From assembly GCF_001542915.1 (NCBI RefSeq), contig NZ_LNNH01000028.1, positions 62,001 to 126,000 on the forward strand: 64,000 bases of DNA, given 5' to 3'. Origin of the DNA: Peribacillus simplex (GTDB lineage Bacteria; Bacillota; Bacilli; Bacillales; DSM-1321). This document shows, in pieces, positions 15,681-23,886 of the stretch (position 1 is the stretch's first letter; each line of letters opens with the position of its first letter). The notes below the pieces were generated by a model. The model was not told the DNA's origin and searched no databases. It saw nothing but the letters and a program-made list of their open reading frames with translations. Both the position numbers and the translations under genes were made by a program.

Positions 15681-16364
15681 TCATTGATTTTTAGTATTCA
15701 GCAGCTCCATATAAGTGATAAGATTATTCTTTGTCCGCAAAATGTGATATTCCACCGCTGCCCGCAGCTCTGCAGGATCGCCCCTTCGTGCCGCTTCATA
15801 GATCATCCTGTGCTCCCGTTGCGTTTGCGGATAATAATCAATCAGCAAATTAGGGGCAATCGGTGATATTCCTAACGTTTCGACCATCTTTTGAACCCTT
15901 GGCCAAGGGCAGCCTTTTCGGAGCGTTTCATGAAACGCCGCATTCAGATGAATGTAATGCTCATTGGTTACATCCGATAATTGCAGTCCTTCCATTTCAA
16001 TCAGTATCCCTTTTACTTTCTCCATATCCTCCTCAGTTAAAAAGGGCAGCGATTTCTCGACGGCCAGACCTTCAAGCAGTGACCGGGTATGGTAGATTTC
16101 TTCAATATCTTCCCGGGTTATGGGTGTGACGATAGCACCTTTATGCGGAACCATCTCGACCAACCCTTCCATTTGCAGCTGTGTCAAGGCTTCACGGATG
16201 GGCATTCGGCTTACTTCCAAACGATCAGCCCATTCCTCTTGGATAAGGCGATCGCCCTTTTTCAACGTGCCATTCAAAATCGCCTTCCTAAGGCTGTTCG
16301 TTACATGTTTAACGATCGTTAATTTATCTTTATTGGAATGGATCTTATCCAATTCAGCTTCCAC
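15681..16364 (-). CDS. GntR-family regulator of glutarate catabolism
   Basis: A 227-residue FadR/VanR-subfamily GntR protein. The N-terminal winged helix is seen as VTNSLRKAILNGTLKKGDRLIQEEWADRLEVSRMPIREALTQLQMEGLVEMVPHKGAIV (about 21-80). An all-helical FCD-type effector domain follows (LNAAFHETL and the C-terminal EYHILRTKNNL His). It heads the lhgO operon, overlapping it, and three ATTGGATACAAT boxes lie directly upstream. The role parallels CsiR/GlaR of other bacteria: repression relieved by glutarate or L-2-hydroxyglutarate, inferred from context. Confidence 0.88.
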   Translation of the reverse strand: MEAELDKIHSNKDKLTIVKHVTNSLRKAILNGTLKKGDRLIQEEWADRLEVSRMPIREALTQLQMEGLVEMVPHKGAIVTPITREDIEEIYHTRSLLEGLAVEKSLPFLTEEDMEKVKGILIEMEGLQLSDVTNEHYIHLNAAFHETLRKGCPWPRVQKMVETLGISPIAPNLLIDYYPQTQREHRMIYEAARRGDPAELRAAVEYHILRTKNNLITYMELLNTKNQ

Positions 16365-16373
16365 CTTTCAGGT

Positions 16374-16385
16374 ATTGGATACAAT
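16374..16385. promoter_or_regulatory. putative GntR operator, site 1
   Basis: ATTGGATACAAT lies ten nt before the GntR gene start. The outer ATTG/CAAT arms are palindromic, as in GntR/VanR operators. Confidence 0.65.
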
Positions 16386-16435
16386 TTTAACTATATCAAC
16401 TAAATAAAGCGATTACAATACTAAATATTAAAAAT

Positions 16436-16446
16436 ATTGTATCCAA
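16436..16446. promoter_or_regulatory. putative GntR operator, site 2 (inverted)
   Basis: ATTGTATCCAA is the reverse complement of the core of sites 1 and 3 and lies 50 nt upstream of site 1. Confidence 0.65.
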
Positions 16447-16457
16447 CCTTTAAGTAT

Positions 16458-16469
16458 ATTGGATACAAT
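16458..16469. promoter_or_regulatory. putative GntR operator, site 3
   Basis: ATTGGATACAAT is a perfect copy of site 1. Sites 2 and 3 face each other 11 nt apart, so a dimer-of-dimers arrangement is possible. Confidence 0.65.
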
Positions 16470-16515
16470 TAGTTTCCCTCTTAATCAATCAAAAGGGATA
16501 TGGGAATGTAAGCTG

Positions 16516-16556
16516 AAAAAGGATCATACCTGGCTATAGGAATGATCCTTTTCGGT
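16516..16556. terminator. terminator-like hairpin
   Basis: AAAAGGATCAT (16517-16527) pairs with ATGATCCTTTT (16542-16552). No gene obviously ends here. It may insulate the glutarate operon promoter region. Confidence 0.5.
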
Positions 16557-16840
16557 AATTTCTATTGTTCAAGCCATCAATCTAAGGGATTTAAATTACC
16601 ATAATAACATTATGTAAACAAAAAATCGACCAACTAGCCATTTCGAATATAAAATGACTAATTTTAGAAAACAAGATTCGAAGGTATAGGCTGTCACTTT
16701 TCTGCCTTTGCCCAAATCGATAGTGTCCCTATATGGAAGTAAGAACTTCCCACTCTGGCTGTTCAAGCACTAAGAAGTGCTTCTTCTATTAACACATCAC
16801 ATTTTTTCTCCTACAATCAAAGCGGCACCAGCGTAAGAAA
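16557..16840. other. intergenic, no supported gene
   Basis: AT-rich spacer between the glutarate operon and the recombinase. I found no ORF with a ribosome site and no obvious repeat. Confidence 0.4.
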
Positions 16841-16866
16841 AAGATTTGCGCAAACACGCAAACCTT
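16841..16866 (-). terminator. intrinsic terminator of the recombinase gene
   Basis: AAGATTTGCG (16841-16850) pairs with CGCAAACCTT (16857-16866). On the minus strand it runs into TTTTTCTTAC just after the stop codon at 16869. Confidence 0.7.
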
Positions 16867-16868
16867 CC

Positions 16869-17441
16869 TTAGAAATAAAAATCCATCAACGTTTCGTCCA
16901 TTAAATCTTGGGTGAGTCCTATGTATATCATCGTATCCTTTGGATTGGAGTGATTAAGGATTTGCTGCAGTAATGCGATATCCTTGAATTTCTGATAATG
17001 CAAATAGCCGAAGGTCTTTCGAAGTGTATGTGTGCCTACATCCGGAATATCGGCCATTTCGGCAGCTTTGTTCAAGACTCGGTAGGCTTGGACCCTGGTG
17101 ATTGGACCATTCCCTTTTCGACTTGGAAACAAATACTGTTCATTTTTTAGGTTCATCTTGCGGACATACTTCCTGACTTCCTTTCGAAGCTGAGGATTGA
17201 CAAGGAACCGTTTAATTTTATCCGTCTTTTGCTCGACGATGACGATATGCGTACCTTCGAGAATATCCTTCACTCGCAACTTTAAAAGATCGCCTATACG
17301 TAAGCCGATGTTAATACCAATTGAAAACATCATATAGTCTCTATAGCTACAATATTTTAATAGAGACTTTTTCATCTTTTCTATATGATCCAGACGGCGA
17401 ATCGGCTGGACATTCTTGATTCTTTGAGAGGCTGCTTGCAT
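16869..17441 (-). CDS. tyrosine recombinase, catalytic domain only
   Basis: A 190-residue XerC/D-like integrase. The catalytic set is complete: Arg48 in GINIGLRIGDLLKL, a Lys near 72-75, His138-x2-Arg141 in GTHTLRKTFG, His164 in ILNHSNP and nucleophile Tyr173 in MIYIG. The N-terminal core-binding (SAM-like) domain of normal integrases is missing, and the protein begins only about 20 residues before the catalytic fold. Similar short recombinases are common in Bacillus chromosomes with unknown targets. No adjacent excisionase, phage genes or att sites are seen. It lies 4 kb from the repeat-bounded segment. Confidence 0.85.
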   Translation of the reverse strand: MQAASQRIKNVQPIRRLDHIEKMKKSLLKYCSYRDYMMFSIGINIGLRIGDLLKLRVKDILEGTHIVIVEQKTDKIKRFLVNPQLRKEVRKYVRKMNLKNEQYLFPSRKGNGPITRVQAYRVLNKAAEMADIPDVGTHTLRKTFGYLHYQKFKDIALLQQILNHSNPKDTMIYIGLTQDLMDETLMDFYF

Positions 17442-17697
17442 AAGTTTTCTTTCCCCTTTCCCCTTCTTTCATTGTACGTGAAGAACGGAAAAAAAGGCAA
17501 GTTTTTTTAAATTCTGATACCCTTAAGAACACTGATTTAAAGGGATTTCGAATGTATCAATAGAGGTCCTTTGTTACATTCGGAATATTCTGGCAAAGAT
17601 GACCGTAAATGACGTCGAAATTAAGCATCCTACCAAACGCCCCTTAAAGCCTCATTATGCGACTTTAAACTATTTTGGACCAATGACTCTAGCTGTT

Positions 17698-17832
17698 TTA
17701 AACAACAGCTTCAAACGTTGAATATGGAGCTCGTTTTTTTGCCTTTTCTACTTTTTTCTCATGAAAATCCCTTAATTCAGCATTCTCCTCATTTGAATAG
17801 TTGTCATTTAAATTCGGAAAATCGAAATCCAT
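17698..17832 (-). CDS. small hypothetical ORF, possibly a gene remnant
   Basis: A 44-codon frame from ATG 17832 to TAA 17698 encodes an acidic then basic peptide (FPNLNDNYSNEENAELRDFH, then EKKVEKAKKRAPYSTFEAVV). The composition looks protein-like, but there is no clear ribosome site and no recognised family. Confidence 0.3.
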   Translation of the reverse strand: MDFDFPNLNDNYSNEENAELRDFHEKKVEKAKKRAPYSTFEAVV

Positions 17833-17881
17833 TTCAGGGCATCATCCGCTTTGTCCATTAACCCCCTCGAAACGGCTTATC

Positions 17882-17940
17882 ATGAAAAATCCCCCTGAGA
17901 TGTAAAAGGTTCAGGAGGAATTTCGTAGTAGTTGATTAAA
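17882..17940. repeat. dispersed intergenic hairpin repeat, copy 2
   Basis: TCCCCCTGA (17890-17898) pairs with TCAGGAGGA (17911-17919) with one mismatch, followed by ATTTCGTAGTAG. It aligns with copy 1 at 2686-2745. Confidence 0.6.
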
Positions 17941-18250
17941 AGATAGAGCTACTATTTTAAAAATTTTGTTCATCGATTTTTTTCACAATCGGACGTTCAT
18001 ATTGAATAAGAGTTTTATTAATCGAGATGGATTGGCTTATAACGTTGTTTTTACATGCACGAACCCAGCTAGCCTTAGAACGAAGTGCTTAGGCGTAGGG
18101 TTGCTTGGGACCGAGGGACACCGAGCGTCCGCAGCGTGAATGCTGTGATATATGAGACGCACCCGACTTCTTCGAATGACTTACACACTGCTTTTCTGTT
18201 TCAATTTTAATGTATCTTTCAGGAAAGGCTTTTTATAAAACATCACTTAC
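17941..18250. other. gene-free region with a GC-rich island at about 18050-18175
   Basis: The first part is AT-rich. About 18050-18175 is clearly more GC-rich than other spacers here (for example GGGACCGAGGGACACCGAGC) and has no long ORF. It could be the remnant of a structured or mobile element. I recognise no RNA family in it. Confidence 0.35.
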
Positions 18251-18703
18251 TTATTTGTTATCGAGTTGTTCCGCCAACCCGATTAGAAGTCCTTCGGTTC
18301 CACGAATATAGCAGAGCCGATACGAATTCTCGTACTGAACCACTTCGCCAACGAGCTGAGCACCATACTTAATGAGTCTGGATACCATTTCGTCAATGTC
18401 TTCAACGGTGAACATCACGCGCAGATAACCGAGGGCATTTACAGGAGCTGTCCGGTGATCTGATATAGTAGGTGGATTTATAAATCGCGAAAGTTCAATT
18501 CGGCTGTGGCCATCCGGGGTAACCATCATAGCGATCTCTACGCACTGAGAGCCCAAACCGGTTACGCGGCCAGCCCATTCTCCTTCGACAGTGGCTCGCC
18601 CTTCGAGGTTCAAGCCAATCTCCTCGAAGAAAGAGATTGCGTCATCAAGGGATTCTACAACGATGCCGACATTATCCATTCTTAGTAATTTGTTTTTTGC
18701 CAT
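18251..18703 (-). CDS. VOC (glyoxalase/bleomycin-resistance fold) protein
   Basis: A 150-residue single-domain VOC protein with two beta-alpha-beta3 modules: LLRMDNVGIVVESLDDAISFFEEIGL at the start and GYLRVMFTVEDIDEMVSRLIKYGAQLVGEV in the second half. Possible metal residues include the Glu of RIELSRF. AAGGAG lies before ATG 18703. It is monocistronic with long spacers on both sides. Substrates in this superfamily range from glyoxals to antibiotics, so no function is assigned. Confidence 0.85.
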   Translation of the reverse strand: MAKNKLLRMDNVGIVVESLDDAISFFEEIGLNLEGRATVEGEWAGRVTGLGSQCVEIAMMVTPDGHSRIELSRFINPPTISDHRTAPVNALGYLRVMFTVEDIDEMVSRLIKYGAQLVGEVVQYENSYRLCYIRGTEGLLIGLAEQLDNK

Positions 18704-19225
18704 AGTATTATCTCCTTATGTGTAAAAATTTTTCATTTGATTCTCTTCCTAATTATACTATTAACAAGTTACAAATTCCTTCCAAATATCAAACACCTTG
18801 TAAACCCTGTACTATTGGAGTATTCGCGAACCATATTTCGTGAATGTCATCTTGTTCAAAACGTTACAAACATTCATAGCGCAGTTGCTGTTCAATAAAA
18901 CAACTTCGACTTCCCGACAAAATAGTCCTGCCCTTTAATGGAATAATGCTATTATTACTTACCAATTCCTAATCAAATCCATCATTCCCCTTTGCTCAGC
19001 TAAAAAATAGATAGAGTATCAGTGAGTGGTGAAATAAACGTCATTGAAGAGATAACGCAGACAATTTCCGATGCTCCTATCTGGTTAAAATGGTCATGGG
19101 GAAAGATACACATTAGTTGAATGCTCACTCGATTTCTCTTTATTACCGAACCCTAATTTTGGTCTTCCACCAACCTGCGTAATTCCTTATTTACTTGTAC
19201 TAGTAAATTTGATTATCATGGTGGG
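18704..19225. other. intergenic, no supported gene
   Basis: Over 500 bases without a convincing gene. A 32-codon plus-strand frame from GTG 19022 to TGA 19120 (its middle reads EEITQTISDAPIWLKWSWGK) looks protein-like but has no ribosome site and may be a remnant. Confidence 0.4.
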
Positions 19226-20419
19226 TCAGCTTGCTTCCTCGTTTAAAAAAGTCAAAATAAGTTGAGTTGTAAGGGAGACACCATATTTCAAAGAAGTTAA
19301 ATTTACATGGAACTTCGGATGATGCCATGGAAAGCACTCTTTATCCTTAGTTCCTGTTCCCCAATAGATAAAGACAGAAGGAACGGATTGGGACAAGTAG
19401 ACAAAATCGTCGCCGCTCATATAAGGATTTTCCAATGTAACGATGCTGTTTTTGCCAATGGTGGTTAATGCAGTCTCTATCGCCAGCTGAGTCATGCGTT
19501 TGTCATTCCAAGTGGCAGGATAGCCTCTTTCGTATGCGTATGTGTACGTTCCGCCCCAAAAATTCGTTATTGAATGTAATAGTGCTTCAATTTTTGCTTC
19601 AATGGCCTTTCGTGTTTCTTCATTGATCGTTCGTACCGTGCCCGCCAAATCTACCCGATCGGCAATCGCATTGGATGTATAGCCGCCCCTTATTTCCCCA
19701 ATCGTTACGACCGCTTTATCAACGGGAGATACCTGCCTTGCAACAATGTTTTGAATGCTTGAGATGAATTGACCTGCCATCGCTATGGCATCAACACTTT
19801 GATGCGGAGCTGCCGCATGACCGCCCTTTCCAATCAAGGAAATATATATTCGGTCACTGCTTGCGAGCATACAGCCCTCCTTCACTTGGAATTGACCTGG
19901 TAGTAAATAGGGGTTAGTATGAATGCCAACCGCCGCATCTACTTTTGGATTTTCCAGAATTCCTTCTTCGATCATACGGACAGCCCCACCTGGATGAACT
20001 TCCTCTGATGGCTGAAACATGATTTTGACCGTTCCTTTTAATTTGGCTTTCCGTTCTTGCAGCAAAGCTCCGACACCTAAGCCAACCGTTATATGTGCAT
20101 CATGCCCGCAAGCATGCATGGCGCCCTTATTTTTGGAGGCATATTCCAGGTCTGTCTGTTCGGTTATTGGTAAAGCATCAATGTCCGAACGCAATAGGAT
20201 GGTTTTCCCCGGTTGTTCGCCATGAATTTCAGCACAGATCCCTGTATTCGCCATCTTCCTGTATGGAATGTGGAGCTTCTGCAGTTCGTTTTCAATGAAT
20301 TTCTGCGTTTCATATTCCTCTGTACTTAATTCGGGATATTGATGAAGATGTTTATAAACACGTTGAAGGTACGGCTCATGTTTCTCTTCTATATAATTCA
20401 GACTCATTCCATTTCCCAT
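19226..20419 (-). CDS. M20-family amidohydrolase (N-acyl-amino-acid/hippurate hydrolase type)
   Basis: A 397-residue metalloaminoacylase. HLHQYPELSTEEYET, LLRSDIDALPI, MHACGHDAHITVGLG (C104, H106, with the second metal site built from QPSEE and HTN) and the C-terminal MSGDDFVYLSQ are all standard. It is expected to hydrolyse an N-acyl or amide bond to release an amino acid in the cytoplasm. It is the last gene of the DUF3311-SSS-asparaginase-M20 cluster, 80 nt after the asparaginase gene, pointing to degradation of an imported amino acid derivative. Start ATG 20419 or the Met at codon 5 are both possible. Confidence 0.88.
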   Translation of the reverse strand: MGNGMSLNYIEEKHEPYLQRVYKHLHQYPELSTEEYETQKFIENELQKLHIPYRKMANTGICAEIHGEQPGKTILLRSDIDALPITEQTDLEYASKNKGAMHACGHDAHITVGLGVGALLQERKAKLKGTVKIMFQPSEEVHPGGAVRMIEEGILENPKVDAAVGIHTNPYLLPGQFQVKEGCMLASSDRIYISLIGKGGHAAAPHQSVDAIAMAGQFISSIQNIVARQVSPVDKAVVTIGEIRGGYTSNAIADRVDLAGTVRTINEETRKAIEAKIEALLHSITNFWGGTYTYAYERGYPATWNDKRMTQLAIETALTTIGKNSIVTLENPYMSGDDFVYLSQSVPSVFIYWGTGTKDKECFPWHHPKFHVNLTSLKYGVSLTTQLILTFLNEEAS

Positions 20420-20499
20420 AAAATCACCACTTTCTGTTTTTTGAGGCTGACAAAATTAATCTATGTCCTGCCACTTTTATTTACCGCCGTATTCTTTTA

Positions 20500-21498
20500 C
20501 TAATAAATTTCAAACATTCGTTGAATCTCTGTTGATCGATGTGTTTTGGTTAGTCCAAGTTGCAGTAAAATCCTGGACTTTTGTGGAGTCAAATTACCTG
20601 ATGCGATAAAATCGCTTTCCAAATCAACCGGTTTTGTCGTTACTAAACCATTACCAATCCGAGAAGTGCTGACCACCATCACTCCCTGTTCGTTGGCATC
20701 TTGTAATCCTTGACGAGTTAGCGGGAAAATGCCTCCATTACCTGTTCCAGCGTGCACAATTCCCTCTGCTCCTGCAGCAACAGCAGCATCAACCAGATCT
20801 CGTGTGTCCTGACTATGCCCAAACAAAATATCAACACGAGGCAATTGAGGTAGATCAAACAAGACGAACTCGGACTCTGCTGTATGCTTTCGCAAACTTT
20901 TATAATAAAAATGCGGTCTGCCATCTACCATGTACCCCAATAACCCAGCTTCAGGTGAACCAAATGCGTCAATCGCAGTGGTATGAAGCTTACTCGTTTC
21001 TCGTGCAGAACCAATCCTGCCGTTTAATGAGATTAAAACACCATGACCTCGTGCCACATCACTTGCAGCCAGTGCTACACCATTGTATAAATTAAGCGGT
21101 CCATCTGCACTAAGTGCTGTTGCTGGCCTCATCGCACCCACCATTACGACCGGCTTATGACTTTTTACGGTCAAGTGAAGAAAGTATGCCGTCTCCTCCA
21201 ATGTGTCCGTCCCATGTGTAATCACCACACCATCGCAATGCGATTGCGATAACAACTCATTTACCTTCATGGCCAACTTAAGCCATAGCTGATCTGTAGT
21301 GGCATAACTAGCTATGTTGGCAATTTGATAACCGCTTACCTCTGCTAAATCACTAACCTGTGGAACTGCTTTTATTAACGCTTCTATTGTAAGAACACCC
21401 GCCTGATATTGCGTGATTTGCGTACTATCTGCTCCTTTTCCGGCAATCGTCCCCCCGACAGCAAGGATTGTAATTCGAGGTAATTTTTCTTTGCTCAT
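20500..21498 (-). CDS. type II L-asparaginase-like amidohydrolase
   Basis: A 332-residue enzyme with both asparaginase signatures: AVGGTIAGKG near 13-22 with nucleophile Thr17, and ITHGTDTLEETAYFL with Thr97/Asp98. It hydrolyses asparagine (and perhaps glutamine) to the acid plus ammonia. Type II enzymes are usually exported, but no signal peptide or lipobox is visible here, so the product is probably cytoplasmic. It lies between the SSS symporter and the M20 hydrolase on the same strand. The ribosome site is GGGG about a dozen nt before ATG 21498. Confidence 0.9.
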   Translation of the reverse strand: MSKEKLPRITILAVGGTIAGKGADSTQITQYQAGVLTIEALIKAVPQVSDLAEVSGYQIANIASYATTDQLWLKLAMKVNELLSQSHCDGVVITHGTDTLEETAYFLHLTVKSHKPVVMVGAMRPATALSADGPLNLYNGVALAASDVARGHGVLISLNGRIGSARETSKLHTTAIDAFGSPEAGLLGYMVDGRPHFYYKSLRKHTAESEFVLFDLPQLPRVDILFGHSQDTRDLVDAAVAAGAEGIVHAGTGNGGIFPLTRQGLQDANEQGVMVVSTSRIGNGLVTTKPVDLESDFIASGNLTPQKSRILLQLGLTKTHRSTEIQRMFEIY

Positions 21499-21628
21499 GC
21501 CTGTAGGTCCCCTTTCACTCTCTGTTTCCCTTCTCCATCATGCTTGGAGCAGTCGATTTTCTGATTTTCCCTTCATCTTTGAAATCAGATGGCCCATCTC
21601 ATTCAATGCCTTTCTATCTTGTTAACTT

Positions 21629-23110
21629 CTAATCTTTATAACTAGTCACTCGTTGTACTTGAATTTCCGCTTCTCTGCGTGTAATCACACTAACCAAAAC
21701 TAGAACGAATGCATTCAATAACATGGCGATGAATCCAATGTTGATGTCTGTGATGAGCGAGGGCCAATCTGGGAAAAGAATCACTAGCTTAGTCTTGGTG
21801 ATGGTAAAATAAGCTAGGAATGTAGCACCGGCGATAATACCGGCGAATGCCCCCTGCTTTGTTACAAATGGTTTTTTCATTAAGCTAAAAATGAATGCAG
21901 GGAACAACTGGGTCAAAATAGAGGAAGCGAAAATACTTAGCTCGACGATAAAATTACCGCCTTGGAAGACGAAGTAAAGGGACAGCAGGGCAAAGACAGG
22001 AACCAAGCTTTTGGCGACGGTTGTCACATGTTTCTCGGTGGCTTTTGGAGAAACGACTTGATATACATTTTTAGCTACTAACGTAGAGGCGTTCAGCAAG
22101 ATCATGGAACCGGGTACTAAAGCTGTCAGTAAGCCAGTACCACCGACGATTCCAACAAACCAAGGGTTGAACGTTTCTTTCACGACACGAAGCAAAGCAA
22201 GATCGGCATCTGTTCCTTCCAAGTCAGGAACTTGCAGGATTGCCGCAAAACCAACAAAGAAGATTAATACAATCAAAATTTGATACACCGGCATGATAAT
22301 CGCATTTTTACGCAATGATTTCGCACTCTTTGCAGAATACGTTGCTTGGAAAGAGTGAGGATACATCCAATAACCAAGACCTACCACCAAGATCGTAGAC
22401 AAATACCAGGAAATACTTTGTTCTTTTGCAGGGAGAGTTAGAAATCCTGGCTTTGCTGCATCAATCGCCTGGAACATGGATTCAAAACCTCCGTAAAAGT
22501 GGATTGGCAGATAGATCCCTAAAAAGAGGGCTATCCCTAAAATAATTACGTCTTTTATCGCGGCAATACTGGCAGAACCGTGAATGCCGGAAATGCTTAC
22601 ATATACAATCATGGCAAGGACACCAATCCACATAGCCATGTTAGGTGAAATCAAGCCATAGGAAGTTTCAGAAACGATGATCCCCAATCCTTTTAATTGA
22701 ATCATCAATAAAGAGTTCAAGCCCAAGACAGCAACGAAGGAAACTACAATACCCAGGGCAGGACTGTTGTACTTGCTTGCAAAGAAATCGGAAAAGGAAA
22801 GCAGCTCGTGCTTTTTGGCGTACTTCCAAACGGCCGGTAACATCCAGTAAGACATAATGAATGCGAGACAGCCGTACCCTAAAATATAAAAGGCAGGTGC
22901 TCCCTTGCCATAGGTATAACCACTAGCTCCCAAAAAAGTGAAGGTGGTGTAGTTTTCCCCAGCCATTAATAAAAAAACGAAAAGGGTACCAAAGCCACGT
23001 CCGCCAACTGTCCATTGCTCTAAACTCATTTTTTTCCCTTTTTTCGCACGTATCGCAACTAAAAGAGCAAGCAGCAAGAAGAGGGTAATAATCAACAGTG
23101 CACTATTCAT
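21629..23110 (-). CDS. sodium:solute symporter (SSS family, YhjB-like)
   Basis: A 493-residue membrane protein with about 13 hydrophobic helices. WTVGGRGFGTLFVFLLMAGENYTTFTFLGASGYTYGKG at the start is the SSS signature region; YWMYPHSFQATYSAKSAKSLRKNA and LTALVPGSMILLNASTLVAKN follow. It imports a solute with Na+. The gene overlaps DUF3311 by four bases, an arrangement known from B. subtilis yhjC-yhjB. With an asparaginase and an M20 hydrolase downstream, the cargo is plausibly an amino acid amide, peptide or acyl-amino acid. AAGGAGG precedes ATG 23110. Confidence 0.88.
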   Translation of the reverse strand: MNSALLIITLFLLLALLVAIRAKKGKKMSLEQWTVGGRGFGTLFVFLLMAGENYTTFTFLGASGYTYGKGAPAFYILGYGCLAFIMSYWMLPAVWKYAKKHELLSFSDFFASKYNSPALGIVVSFVAVLGLNSLLMIQLKGLGIIVSETSYGLISPNMAMWIGVLAMIVYVSISGIHGSASIAAIKDVIILGIALFLGIYLPIHFYGGFESMFQAIDAAKPGFLTLPAKEQSISWYLSTILVVGLGYWMYPHSFQATYSAKSAKSLRKNAIIMPVYQILIVLIFFVGFAAILQVPDLEGTDADLALLRVVKETFNPWFVGIVGGTGLLTALVPGSMILLNASTLVAKNVYQVVSPKATEKHVTTVAKSLVPVFALLSLYFVFQGGNFIVELSIFASSILTQLFPAFIFSLMKKPFVTKQGAFAGIIAGATFLAYFTITKTKLVILFPDWPSLITDINIGFIAMLLNAFVLVLVSVITRREAEIQVQRVTSYKD

Positions 23111-23304
23111 TCATTTTCCTCCTTGTTGATAGGATCTAATTTGTAGATAATCAGTATGATTGTTGATGAGATAATTAGCCAAAGCGTATGCCAAAACAGT
23201 AAGAATGGCATTCCTAATACGATCACATTCACTTTACTCGCAAAGACGCTACCTACAAGTATTCCGATAAATGGAATAAACCCAAGAAGATAAACTGGTT
23301 TCAA
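23107..23304 (-). CDS. DUF3311 small membrane protein (YhjC-like)
   Basis: A 65-residue protein with two hydrophobic helices (VYLLGFIPFIGILVGSVF and FLLFWHTLWLIISSTIILII) and a charged tail. The DUF3311 family nearly always accompanies an SSS symporter and is thought to be a small accessory subunit. The four-base overlap with the symporter start indicates coupled translation. It heads the four-gene unit. GGAGG lies directly upstream. Confidence 0.88.
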   Translation of the reverse strand: MKPVYLLGFIPFIGILVGSVFASKVNVIVLGMPFLLFWHTLWLIISSTIILIIYKLDPINKEENE

Positions 23305-23350
23305 AAAAACTCCTCCTTTTTTTGAAATTTCTTAATAAAACAGTGGAATA

Positions 23351-23411
23351 TAAAAAAAGTAAGGAGCACTTGTATAGAAAGTCAAACCTTTCTAACAAGC
23401 GCTCCTTACTT
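23351..23411 (-). terminator. long hairpin with minus-strand T-run between DUF2294 and DUF3311
   Basis: AAGTAAGGAGC (23357-23367) pairs with GCTCCTTACTT at the far arm (23401-23411), with further inner pairing (CTTGT/ACAAG and AGAAAG/CTTTCT). On the minus strand it is followed by TTTTTTTATA. It ends the DUF2294 transcript. Because it lies 47 nt before the DUF3311 start it could also attenuate that operon. Confidence 0.75.
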
Positions 23412-23500
23412 CGTAAACAAAGTAAATGGCTACTCATCTTTACTGTATGCGTCTCATCTCTTAAGAATCGATCAAAAGAGTAGTGACAAATTATGTAAAG

Positions 23501-23848
23501 TCATTCATTCTCTGCTAGAATGACCTCTGTAATGGACCATTGGGTAACATAATCGTAATCGCGCAGTATTACTTCAACCTCTAGATCAAATTCCTGCTCC
23601 AAATATTCCTTGATTCGTTTCTTGAATATCTGTGACATCTGAACGTCTACTTCTCGTTTCAGTGCTGGAACCTCACATTCTAAAGCAAGTGATTGTGGTG
23701 TCCGTCTATGTTTTGTACGGAATGTAATGAATTGATCATCAATCTCTATTTTTAACAAAGTTGTACCTGCCCCAAACAGACCTTTACACACCTCGTTGTA
23801 TATAATGGTCAGCTTCTTCTTGATTTCATTAGAATCAGTAAGATACAT
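23501..23848 (-). CDS. DUF2294 (MpsC-like) domain protein
   Basis: A 115-residue soluble protein: NEIKKKLTIIYNEVCKGLFGAGTTLLKIEID and LEVEVILRDYDYVTQWSITEVIL. This is the DUF2294 family, one member of which (MpsC) is a subunit of a Na+-linked membrane-potential system in staphylococci. No MpsA/MpsB partner genes are nearby. A cre-like site lies 25 nt upstream of the start, suggesting carbon-catabolite control. It forms a separate unit with the 23351-23411 terminator. Function in this organism is unknown. Confidence 0.8.
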   Translation of the reverse strand: MYLTDSNEIKKKLTIIYNEVCKGLFGAGTTLLKIEIDDQFITFRTKHRRTPQSLALECEVPALKREVDVQMSQIFKKRIKEYLEQEFDLEVEVILRDYDYVTQWSITEVILAENE

Positions 23849-23872
23849 ACGATCACCCGAAAGAGTATTTTT

Positions 23873-23886
23873 TGAAAGCGCTTCCT
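23873..23886. promoter_or_regulatory. cre-like CcpA site upstream of DUF2294 gene
   Basis: TGAAAGCGCTTCCT fits the cre consensus TGWAANCGNTNWCA except at the W position and the final base. It is 25 nt upstream of ATG 23848, a position suited to repression. Confidence 0.5.

Noticed and set aside
16869..17441. Prophage or integrative element marked by the recombinase
   Set aside because: No structural phage, conjugation or excisionase genes lie on either side.
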